Shown: one piece after another, positions 8,219 through 14,021 of the stretch
How the letters are laid out: every line of letters begins with the position of its first letter
How positions within the stretch are numbered: position 1 is the stretch's first letter
Source: Bacteroidales bacterium
GTDB lineage: Bacteria; Bacteroidota; Bacteroidia; Bacteroidales; F082
NCBI GenBank assembly: GCA_017428285.1
Contig: JAFRRE010000059.1
Location: 1-18,263, forward strand
Direction: 5' to 3'
DNA length: 18,263 bases
Position numbers and translations under genes: made by a program
Notes under the pieces: model-generated
The model's database searches: none
Told to the model about the DNA's origin: nothing
What the model saw: the letters and a program-made list of their open reading frames with translations, nothing else

Positions 8219-8590
8219 TTAATTCACTATGCGTTTGATGCTTTCGCGTAAATTGCTTGTATTAAAGTTGACTAACAGACCAACATGTTTATCTAGAAGT
8301 CTCAAGTAGGTAAGCAATTGTTTTGCAAACACAGGTTTCATTTCCTCAACGGACTTCAATTCGACAATAACTTGATTGTTTACAAGCAAATCCAACCGAA
8401 GAGGAGTTTTGAGCTCATTGCCCTTGTAGATGACGGGGACCTCAACCTGTCTTGCCACATTTAGCCCCCGCTCCTTCAATTCAAAGGCCAAAGCCTCTTC
8501 ATACACAGATTCCAACAAACCAGGTCCAAGCTCGTTGTACACGTCAAATAGGGCTCCACGGATTTCGTATGTCAATTCATTGTCAGTCAT
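8219..8590 (-). CDS. GxxExxY family protein (PDDEXK nuclease-like fold)
   Basis: This 123-residue protein belongs to the GxxExxY family, common in Bacteroidetes and still without a settled function. The naming motif is seen as G24-LL-E27-SV-Y30 in LGPGLLESVYEEAL. A likely PDDEXK core follows: D67 in LRLDLLV and E77-L-K79 in VIVELKSVEEM, then the family's QLLTYLRLLDKHVGLLVNF. Length is normal (about 120-130 residues). It sits between gmd and fcl on the same strand and is bracketed by 49-bp direct repeats, which suggests that gene and repeats arrived together as a unit. Family is sure; nuclease activity and mobility are inference. Confidence 0.92.
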   Translation of the reverse strand: MTDNELTYEIRGALFDVYNELGPGLLESVYEEALAFELKERGLNVARQVEVPVIYKGNELKTPLRLDLLVNNQVIVELKSVEEMKPVFAKQLLTYLRLLDKHVGLLVNFNTSNLRESIKRIVN

Positions 8591-8622
8591 TTTTTACTTT
8601 TTTGAACACCTTTTTTATCCGG

Positions 8623-8723
8623 TTTCACACAGATCACACGGATTTCACGGATTTGTTTTTTCGTAGCGCTAGCTGCTCGCCACGGCGAGCAATATCTGTG
8701 TAATCTGTGGCATCTGTGTGACT
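8623..8723. repeat. Palindromic CACAGAT element with right 49-bp direct repeat
   Basis: The first 49 bases (8623-8671) are the direct repeat of 8167-8215. They are followed by a perfect hairpin, GCTCGCC (8675-8681) with GGCGAGC (8684-8690), and then the inverted arm ATCTGTGTAATCTGTGG...CTGTGTGAC, the approximate reverse complement of the first arm. A whole element therefore separates gmd (ending at 8747) from the GxxExxY gene. The same layout with a different loop occurs at 11973-12055. Confidence 0.82.
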
Positions 8724-8746
8724 TAAAAAAACAATATCCGTGAGAC

Positions 8747-9826
8747 CTATTCCTCCATGTGTGCCTTGAGATAAAGCTTCTTGACAAAGCGCATATCATG
8801 CTCGACCATGATCTTGATGAGGTCTTCGAAGGATGTCTTGCGAGGGTTCCAGCCGAGGAGCGTCTTGGCTTTGGTCGGGTCGCCGAGCAGCTGCTCCACC
8901 TCGGCAGGACGGAAATAGCGCGGGTCAACCTCTACCAAAGACTTGCCCGTGGCCACATCGATGCCCTTTTCGTTCACGCCCTCACCTTCCCAGCGCAGCT
9001 CGATACCGACATGCTTGAAAGCCAAGGTGCAGAACTCGCGCACCGTGTGGTACTCGCCCGTGGCGATGACAAAGTCCTCTGGCTGTTCCTGCTGCAGGAT
9101 GAGCCACATGCATTCCACATAGTCCTTGGCATAGCCCCAGTCGCGTAGGGCATTGAGGTTACCGAGGTAGAGCTTGTCCTGATAGCCTTGCTTGATGCGG
9201 GCGGCAGCAAGGGTGATCTTGCGTGTGACAAAGGTCTCGCCTCGACGTTCGCTCTCATGGTTGAAGAGGATGCCGTTGACGGCAAACATACCGTAGCTCT
9301 CGCGGTAATTCTTCACAATCCAAAAGCCGTACTGCTTGGCCACGCCATAGGGTGAACGTGGATAGAATGGCGTCGTTTCCTTCTGTGGCACCTCTTGCAC
9401 CTTTCCGAAGAGTTCAGAAGTGGAGGCTTGGTAGATCTTGCATTTCTTTTCGAGGCCTAGGATACGTACAGCCTCCAGGAGGCGCAGCGTGCCCACAGCA
9501 TCGGCCTCGGCGGTGTATTCCGGACAGTCGAACGAGACCTTCACGTGGCTTTGGGCAGCCAGGTTATAGATTTCATCGGGTTGGATTTTCTGGATAATGC
9601 GCACCAACGAGGACGAGTCCGTCATGTCGCCATAATGCAAGGTGAGCAGGCGTTTGTTTTTCATGTCGCGCACCCATTCGTCGAGATAGAGATGCTCGAT
9701 ACGGCCTGTGTTGAACGATGACGAGCGGCGGATGATGCCATGCACTTCGTAACCTTTTTCCAACAATAGCTCAGCCAGGAAGGAGCCATCCTGCCCTGTG
9801 ATGCCAGTGATAAGCGCAGTTTTCAT
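8747..9826 (-). CDS. gmd: GDP-mannose 4,6-dehydratase
   Basis: This 359-residue cytoplasmic enzyme removes water from GDP-D-mannose to give GDP-4-keto-6-deoxy-D-mannose, the first step to GDP-L-fucose. Evidence is the NADP motif [13 protein letters not shown] (from residue 7), [15 protein letters not shown], the catalytic STSE (135-138) and Y160-x3-K164 in [12 protein letters not shown], and [19 protein letters not shown] take the ATG at 9826 (MKTALITG). The frame is open for 23 more codons to 9895, but that stretch runs through the -7 promoter box and into the 111-bp repeat and has no family similarity. Fcl completes the pathway 0.6 kb downstream, past the inserted GxxExxY unit. Confidence 0.96.
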   Translation of the reverse strand: MKTALITGITGQDGSFLAELLLEKGYEVHGIIRRSSSFNTGRIEHLYLDEWVRDMKNKRLLTLHYGDMTDSSSLVRIIQKIQPDEIYNLAAQSHVKVSFDCPEYTAEADAVGTLRLLEAVRILGLEKKCKIYQASTSELFGKVQEVPQKETTPFYPRSPYGVAKQYGFWIVKNYRESYGMFAVNGILFNHESERRGETFVTRKITLAAARIKQGYQDKLYLGNLNALRDWGYAKDYVECMWLILQQEQPEDFVIATGEYHTVREFCTLAFKHVGIELRWEGEGVNEKGIDVATGKSLVEVDPRYFRPAEVEQLLGDPTKAKTLLGWNPRKTSFEDLIKIMVEHDMRFVKKLYLKAHMEE

Positions 9827-9848
9827 AGGCGGTTGGTTTAATTTGCCG

Positions 9849-9856
9849 CAAAGATA
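9849..9856 (-). promoter_or_regulatory. Bacteroidetes -7 promoter box for gmd
   Basis: The minus strand reads TATCTTTG, a full TAnnTTTG match, about 25 bp upstream of the gmd ATG. Any -33 element would fall at the edge of the 111-bp repeat that begins at 9878; none is obvious. The position supports the shorter gmd start. Confidence 0.6.
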
Positions 9857-9877
9857 GTGTTTTTTTCGATTGCTACT

Positions 9878-9988
9878 GCAGGCCTCAGCAGGCATGTCGT
9901 CCCAAACTCACCCCTCAATGGACTACTACCGTTCTTCTTGCCCTCATGGCGGAGAGGCATCCGCCATCCCTCACGCTATTGGGAGACA
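9878..9988. repeat. 111-bp intergenic hairpin repeat, copy 2
   Basis: It has the same length as 7068-7178 with about 6 substitutions, and the same perfect 8-bp stem (9946-9953 with 9960-9967). Both copies are in the same orientation, about 2.8 kb apart, and enclose gmd, the GxxExxY gene and fcl. That geometry would allow deletion of the fucose genes by recombination. Confidence 0.9.
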
Positions 9989-10093
9989 CTTTAATAAGCG
10001 TTTTTTTTCTTGTAGTCGTTTCGTGTCAGGGATAGCGGATCGTGGCCGTCCGCTATGAGGGCTTCGGGGAAAGGATTGTCGTTTTATGGTGTA

Positions 10094-10130
10094 TTTTCGA
10101 TTGTTACTGCAGGCGTCAGAAAGCATGTCA
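10094..10130. repeat. Truncated start of the 111-bp repeat
   Basis: This stretch resembles the left end of copy 2 together with its flank at about 9863-9899: TTCGATTGYTACTGCAGGC, then a diverged TCAG...GCATGTC. Similarity stops after that. It shows that the repeat family extends a little beyond the 111-bp unit on its left side. Confidence 0.6.
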
Positions 10131-10156
10131 TTGACTAAGGCTATTTTTGTGGAAAC

Positions 10157-10189
10157 AAAAAAACGGACCCGACTGTGGTCGAATCCGTT
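10157..10189 (-). terminator. Intrinsic terminator downstream of the aminotransferase gene
   Basis: On the minus strand a two-part stem (AACGGA...TCCGTT outside, CGAC...GTCG inside, 4-nt loop) is followed directly by seven T residues. It lies about 200 bp past the aminotransferase stop codon and before gmd, so it should separate those two transcription units. Confidence 0.7.
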
Positions 10190-10200
10190 ATAGGTTATTT

Positions 10201-10310
10201 GGAAATAAATCTTACACAAATCTATTACAAATATTTGTTTTTCTCTGTCTTTCTTTAGTTTGTTATTGTCCGGCTTGCCCTTATCGGGCTTGCCGATGCC
10301 GTTTCGCGCC
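10201..10310 (-). repeat. Inverted copy of the darG-adjacent repeat
   Basis: Read on the minus strand, 10202-10224 gives TAGATTTGTGTAAGATTTATTTC, close to TAGATTTATGTAAGATTTGTTTC at 11921-11943 and 12268-12290. Further along, the same order of parts continues to a GGCTTGCCCTTATCGGGC hairpin resembling the GGCCTGTCCTTATCGGAC hairpin of the other copies, though with a longer spacer. A further fragment lies at 10343-10366. Confidence 0.6.
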
Positions 10311-10386
10311 ATGTCGAGCGTAGCGAAGACATTCTATTTATTTAAGATTTATGTCAGATTTGTTTCTTAAAAATCAGATTTGTTTC

Positions 10387-11739
10387 TCAAACAATCGCTT
10401 CCTTGATGCAGTCCACGATGTAGCGCACATCCTCATCGGAGACATACGGTCCGCTGGGCAGACACATACCTATCTTGAAGAGTGCTTCGGAAACGCCATT
10501 GACATAAGCCGGCGCATCCTTATAGACGGGTTGCTTGTGCATGGGCTTCCACAACGGCCGCGCCTCGATGCCCGCTTGGTCGAGGATGACACGCAGGGCC
10601 TCCACATTGGCATTGGGCTCGCAGTCGGTGTGCGCGCTTACAGAGGCATGCACCACGCCAGCTGCACCACCCACTGCACCTTGCACGATGGTCTTATAGG
10701 CATTCTCCTGACCTTTGATGCGAACACTCGGGTCGATGGTGATCGTGTTCAGCCAGAAGTTGCTGTCGTAACGCTCATCAGGATTCCCGTGAACTTCTAT
10801 ACCTTCGACATCTTTCAACAGTTCTTTGTATAGCTCAAGCACATGCTTGTGATGGTTGATGTGGTCGTTTACGACGGTCATCTGTCCGCGTCCAATGCCA
10901 GCGCAAATGTTCGACATGCGGTAGTTGTAGCCGATGGCCTCATGCTGGTAGTAGGGATACGACTCACGCGCTTGGGTGGCCAGCCACATGATTTTCTGCC
11001 AAGCCTCCTGGTCAGGGCAGACAAGGGCTCCACCGCCCGAGGTGGTAATCATCTTGTTGCCGTTGAAGGAAAGAATGCCGTATTCGCCAAAAGTGCCCAG
11101 CACCTGGCCGTTCCAACGGCTACCGAAGCCTTCGGCAGCATCTTCGATGACAGGAATGTCGTATTTCTGGGCGACGGCCATGATACGGTCGATGTCGTAA
11201 GGCATGCCATAGAGTGCCACAGGCACGATGGCTTTAGGCTTACGGCCCGTCTTGGCGATACGGTCCTTGATGGCTTCCTCCATCAGCTCGGGGTCGATGT
11301 TCCAGGAATCCTTCTCCGAATCAACGAAGATGGGTTTCGCGCCGAGGTAGGTGATGGGATGCGAAGAGGCGCAGAAGGTGAAGGATTGGACGATGACCTC
11401 GTCGCCAGGCTGCACGCCACAAGCAATCAGGGAGAGATGCACGGCGGCAGTGCCTGACGAAAGGGCGACAACGCGCTTGTTAAGCAAGGTCGTTGAGCCT
11501 GTCGAAACGCCGGTTTTGGCGGTCGGCCCTTCGACCCTTCGATGGGCCTCAGGAACCGCAAGCTCAGGGACCTTAGCTTCATTTACAAATTCCTCCAAAT
11601 CCTTCTCAAAGCCATTGACATTCGGGCCCAGCGGAACCACCCAGTTCGTGTCGAAGGCTTCTTGGATATACTTTTGTTCGAGCCCCGATTCGCTCATGTG
11701 GGCTAGACATAGGTATATACGTTTGCGCTCCATAAACAA
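10387..11739 (-). CDS. DegT/DnrJ/EryC1-family PLP aminotransferase with repeat-derived insertion
   Basis: This 450-residue enzyme of the sugar aminotransferase family transfers an amino group to a keto-sugar nucleotide, as in capsule or O-antigen sugar synthesis; the exact substrate cannot be read. Visible motifs are NWVVPLGPNVNGFEKDLEEF near the start, ALSSGTAAVHLSL, VIEDAAEGFGS with D200, and FNGNKMITTSGGGA with the PLP lysine K229, then ARESYPYYQHEAIGYNYRMS. Residues about 55-85 are encoded by an 89-bp intergenic repeat (11486-11574) that keeps the frame; without them the protein would be near the usual length. The insertion lies before the SSGTAAVH core, in a place that could be tolerated as a surface loop. 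The start at 11739 could equally be the ATG two codons later. Confidence 0.93.
   Translation of the reverse strand: MFMERKRIYLCLAHMSESGLEQKYIQEAFDTNWVVPLGPNVNGFEKDLEEFVNEAKVPELAVPEAHRRVEGPTAKTGVSTGSTTLLNKRVVALSSGTAAVHLSLIACGVQPGDEVIVQSFTFCASSHPITYLGAKPIFVDSEKDSWNIDPELMEEAIKDRIAKTGRKPKAIVPVALYGMPYDIDRIMAVAQKYDIPVIEDAAEGFGSRWNGQVLGTFGEYGILSFNGNKMITTSGGGALVCPDQEAWQKIMWLATQARESYPYYQHEAIGYNYRMSNICAGIGRGQMTVVNDHINHHKHVLELYKELLKDVEGIEVHGNPDERYDSNFWLNTITIDPSVRIKGQENAYKTIVQGAVGGAAGVVHASVSAHTDCEPNANVEALRVILDQAGIEARPLWKPMHKQPVYKDAPAYVNGVSEALFKIGMCLPSGPYVSDEDVRYIVDCIKEAIV
11486..11574. repeat. 89-bp REP/MITE-like element inside the aminotransferase gene
   Basis: It matches the intergenic copy at 2704-2792 along its full length (about 10 differences), with the same AAGGTC...GAGC inverted ends. 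Bases AGC flank it on both sides, which could be a 3-bp target duplication or part of the element. Reading through on the minus strand it carries no stop codon and contributes about 31 residues, including VPELAVPEAHRRVEGPTAKT. Confidence 0.9.
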
Positions 11740-11756
11740 GATTTAGTTTTAGTGTG

Positions 11757-11764
11757 CAAAAATA
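11757..11764 (-). promoter_or_regulatory. Possible -7 promoter box for the aminotransferase gene
   Basis: The minus strand reads TATTTTTG, matching TAnnTTTG, about 18 bp upstream of the ATG. The region is AT-rich, so a chance match is quite possible, and no -33 box is clear. Confidence 0.35.
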
Positions 11765-11824
11765 GAAAAAAAGATAATAGGTATGATAAAAAAACATAGA
11801 TAACTTGAAAAAAGATCGGGCCGC

Positions 11825-11945
11825 CAATACCCAAGAGGTGCAAAGCCTTTGACTTGGCAATAGACACTTCTTTTACAAACCGCGGCCGTCCGATAAGGAC
11901 AGGCCGCTTAATATTGAAGATAGATTTATGTAAGATTTGTTTCCA
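11825..11945. repeat. About 120-bp direct repeat, copy 1
   Basis: It carries a strong hairpin: GCGGCCGTCC (11882-11891) pairs with GGAC and GGCCGC (11897-11900, 11902-11907) around GATAA, with one bulged base. It then has TAATATTGAAGA and TAGATTTATGTAAGATTTGTTTC (11921-11943). The last part is identical in copy 2; the first half is more diverged. Confidence 0.75.
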
Positions 11946-11972
11946 AATACACCACATCATTTTCTTCTTCTC

Positions 11973-12055
11973 GAACACGGATCCCACAGATTCCCACGGA
12001 ATTTTGCGATGCTGTCGCAAAAAACATCCGTGTCAATTCGTGCAAATCTGTGTTC
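11973..12055. repeat. Solo palindromic CACAGAT element
   Basis: The left arm GAACACGGATCCCACAGATT and right arm AAATCTGTGTTC are inverted, around a perfect 8-bp hairpin TTTTGCGA (12002-12009) and TCGCAAAA (12015-12022). The arms resemble the elements bracketing the GxxExxY gene at 8167-8723, but no GxxExxY gene is present here. Confidence 0.75.
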
Positions 12056-12079
12056 AAAAAAAAACCGTGTTCAATTTTC

Positions 12080-12165
12080 AACATTAATTACTGTTAATTG
12101 ACCATGAATTATCCATTAATTATTTAATGATCAATTATATGGATAATTACACGATAATTAATGTT
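12080..12165. repeat. Nested AT-rich palindrome
   Basis: An outer perfect 11-bp inverted repeat (AACATTAATTA at 12080-12090 with TAATTAATGTT at 12155-12165) encloses a perfect 10-bp one (AATTATCCAT at 12107-12116 with ATGGATAATT at 12139-12148) and a near-perfect TAATTGACCA / TGATCAATTA pair. Such AATTATCCATTAATTA strings are frequent in Bacteroidales intergenic DNA. Confidence 0.7.
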
Positions 12166-12175
12166 CAAAGTTCCC

Positions 12176-12295
12176 AAAACCCAATTAGGTGAAAGGCTTT
12201 ATGGCATTAGTTACTTCTTTTTCAAACAGCGACCCTCCGATAAGGACCAGCCGCCTAATATTAAAGATAGATTTATGTAAGATTTGTTTCTTTTA
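12176..12295. repeat. About 120-bp direct repeat, copy 2
   Basis: It is in the same orientation as 11825-11945. The segment TCCGATAAGGAC...CCGC and the following AT-rich block up to GATTTGTTTC are nearly identical, while the hairpin stem is partly decayed (GCGACCCTCC). It ends about 15 bp from the darG stop codon. Confidence 0.75.
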
Positions 12296-12310
12296 GTTGC
12301 CAATAGAAAA

Positions 12311-13390
12311 CTAATTCCTATTAAATTTAGCCTGATGCTGTTTGAGATAAACGACAGCCTTGTCCAGTAGTTCGGGTGTGAACAATTGTTCCTTACGCTT
12401 GCTCCACAACAACATCTCTTGAGCGAGTAGGTCAACCACCTTGTCTTGATCCTTCGTTTGCCAGTTACTCAGCGTGGGGTTGGTATCCAACAGAAAATCC
12501 ACCGAGGACAAAAGCTCCAAAGCATAATTTGAATAATAGCCTTGAAGGAACTGTTGGGTTTTCTTACAAATGGAACGCAGTCTTTTGTCTTCATTGTCGT
12601 CAATGTACTTATTCGCTTCGTCAGGTGCATCCTCAACCAACCAAATGTAGTCGAAAGGACGGGCATTCATACCCCCCATACCTTTGATGTAACTACCATT
12701 GAGACGATACAGCACATGCGCGACCTTGCCACCAGAATATGGCCCATAATAATATGGGATAAACTTGATTTTGAACAAATCATCGGCACCGAAGCGTTGC
12801 ATGAAATACACCAGTTTTTCGGCGGCAAACACCGAGGCAAACTCTCCATTCTTGTTCATGTCGGCCAGCATTGCGAGGAGCATTGCTCTAGCGGGTGTGA
12901 GGTTCACCCGTTCCGATTTCATCTTCTCGATAATCTGCTCTGAAGGTTCGTAGAGCATGATTCTGCAATCCAGATCAGCCAAGGCGGTCTCAATCATCTT
13001 TTTCACCCTAAGCCAGTCCAATCCTCCATTGTGGGATCCCAACGGTGGAATGGCTATGGATTGGATAGAGCGGTTGTCAATCACTTCTCTTAGAGCGACA
13101 AGGCCTTGCTCAATATAAGCATATTCCGAAGGCAAGTTCCATCGGGTCTTCGTAGGAAAATTGATGATGATCTTATGGCCTAGCACCAGGTTGGTCTCCT
13201 CGGTCACTAGCATTTTACCGATACAAAGTTCCTTACGCTTACAAACTTCTTTGTAAATCTTGTAATTGTCAGGAAAGGCTTCTTTGAACTGCAAGGCAAT
13301 GCCTTTGCCCATCACACCCACGGTGTTGACGGTGTTCACCAATGCCTTGGCATCGCTTTCCAACAAGTTACCTTTTACATAATAAAACAT
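12311..13390 (-). CDS. darG: DarG antitoxin (DNA ADP-ribosyl glycohydrolase macrodomain protein)
   Basis: This 359-residue protein matches the antitoxin of DarTG. The N-terminal macrodomain removes ADP-ribose from DNA bases: GNLLESDAKALVNTVNTVG (from residue 7) with GVMGKGIALQF, FPTKTRW with the probable catalytic lysine K81, and IPPLGSHNGGLDW (114-126). The C-terminal half (about 165-359) is the DarG toxin-binding domain. Its EKLVYFMQRFGADDLF...YYYGPYSGG pattern resembles Panacea/DUF4065-type antitoxin domains, which is my own comparison. It follows darT by 11 bp. A separate DarT-HD gene lies one gene upstream, so this DarG may face two toxins. Base composition is near that of the flanking chromosome and of darT, higher in GC than the DarT-HD gene. 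Confidence 0.95.
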   Translation of the reverse strand: MFYYVKGNLLESDAKALVNTVNTVGVMGKGIALQFKEAFPDNYKIYKEVCKRKELCIGKMLVTEETNLVLGHKIIINFPTKTRWNLPSEYAYIEQGLVALREVIDNRSIQSIAIPPLGSHNGGLDWLRVKKMIETALADLDCRIMLYEPSEQIIEKMKSERVNLTPARAMLLAMLADMNKNGEFASVFAAEKLVYFMQRFGADDLFKIKFIPYYYGPYSGGKVAHVLYRLNGSYIKGMGGMNARPFDYIWLVEDAPDEANKYIDDNEDKRLRSICKKTQQFLQGYYSNYALELLSSVDFLLDTNPTLSNWQTKDQDKVVDLLAQEMLLWSKRKEQLFTPELLDKAVVYLKQHQAKFNRN

Positions 13391-13401
13391 GATTGCGTCC
13401 T

Positions 13402-14019
13402 TTAGAAATAATACTCAGGCCTTACTGCTATCTTGACTGGGTCAACACCCATTGCCATCAACTTGACTTTGGCTTGTTCATTATAAACCACAAAACCTTT
13501 GATAAATTGCACGGGGAGGTCGTTTTTTATCAACAGCTCGGCCTCTTTTCGTCTTTTCAGGTCAAGGTCGGTATCAGAGTCCCATCGCGAAGAGTAAACA
13601 TCATCATATCTGACTATCTTGTCGATTATCGGCAACTTGTCCTTGGTGTAATAATTAGTCAGGCTACTCAACGCATGACCGTCGGTGAAGATGCAGTCGA
13701 CATCATTACTGACCAGCTCATCCAAGCGAACCACAAGATAAACAATATTTTCAGCATCTACCCTTTGCACACCATTGTATCCATGCTGGATGACATATAA
13801 CATAGGCGAACGGGGGCCAAGATAGAAAGGAATAAACTCATTGATTCTATACCCCTTCACCTCCCTTTCGCCACGGACTTGGATGATTTGAGGGTCGCCG
13901 ATACTGATGAAGTCATCGGCTCGCATTGGCGAGTCAGCCCTCACCAAACCGCATCGCAAAACATGGGGGATATTGTCGATGTGGGTGATACGAAAGGCGT
14001 ATTTTAGGGTGGTTGACAT
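13402..14019 (-). CDS. darT: DarT toxin (DNA ADP-ribosyltransferase)
   Basis: This 205-residue protein is a DarT-family toxin, which uses NAD+ to ADP-ribosylate bases in DNA (thymidine in the characterised thymidine-specific types), blocking replication. Visible are the NAD-site start RITHIDNIPHVLRCGL, the segment SIGDPQIIQVRGEREV with a likely catalytic arginine, INEFIPFYLGPRSPMLYVIQ, FTDGHALSS, and RRKEAELLIKNDLP with the catalytic glutamate (E161). I choose the ATG at 14019 (MSTTLKYAFRI), 2 bp after the stop of the preceding gene. The frame opens 12 codons earlier, but those codons overlap that gene and fall before the conserved start. The helix carrying HNIANKTIQERRA in the DarT-HD protein is replaced here, so this is a distinct DarT subtype. 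Confidence 0.94.
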   Translation of the reverse strand: MSTTLKYAFRITHIDNIPHVLRCGLVRADSPMRADDFISIGDPQIIQVRGEREVKGYRINEFIPFYLGPRSPMLYVIQHGYNGVQRVDAENIVYLVVRLDELVSNDVDCIFTDGHALSSLTNYYTKDKLPIIDKIVRYDDVYSSRWDSDTDLDLKRRKEAELLIKNDLPVQFIKGFVVYNEQAKVKLMAMGVDPVKIAVRPEYYF

Positions 14020-14021
14020 AG

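Larger units (their letters stand above)
9827..10386. other. 560-bp non-coding stretch of repeats between the aminotransferase gene and gmd
   Basis: This region holds no gene I can support. From gmd outward it contains the gmd promoter box, the second 111-bp repeat, a related hairpin (ATAGCGGA 10032-10039 with TCCGCTAT 10049-10056), a truncated third start of the 111-bp repeat (10094-10130), a minus-strand terminator (10157-10189), an inverted copy of the repeat found near darG (about 10201-10310) and one more short piece of it (10343-10366). Open frames here only read through these repeats. Confidence 0.8.
11740..12310. other. 571-bp non-coding stretch between darG and the aminotransferase gene
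   Basis: I see no gene here. Apart from a possible promoter box at 11757-11764, it is built of repeats: two direct copies of a roughly 120-bp unit (about 11825-11945 and 12176-12295), with a palindromic CACAGAT element (11973-12055) and a nested AT-rich palindrome (12080-12165) between them. Short open frames only cross these repeats. Confidence 0.8.

Noticed and set aside
9827..9895. N-terminal extension of gmd by 23 codons
   Set aside because: The extension crosses the TATCTTTG promoter box and the 111-bp repeat and shows no Gmd similarity; [15 protein letters not shown] at 9826 is the natural start.
9971..10312. 113-residue minus-strand frame between the aminotransferase gene and gmd
   Set aside because: It reads through a terminator, hairpins and repeat copies, and its IDLCKIYFQI string merely translates the dispersed repeat.
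11854..12087. 77-residue plus-strand frame with an IDLCKICFQI string
   Set aside because: It runs across two repeat families and has no protein-like composition; the shared peptide comes from repeated DNA.
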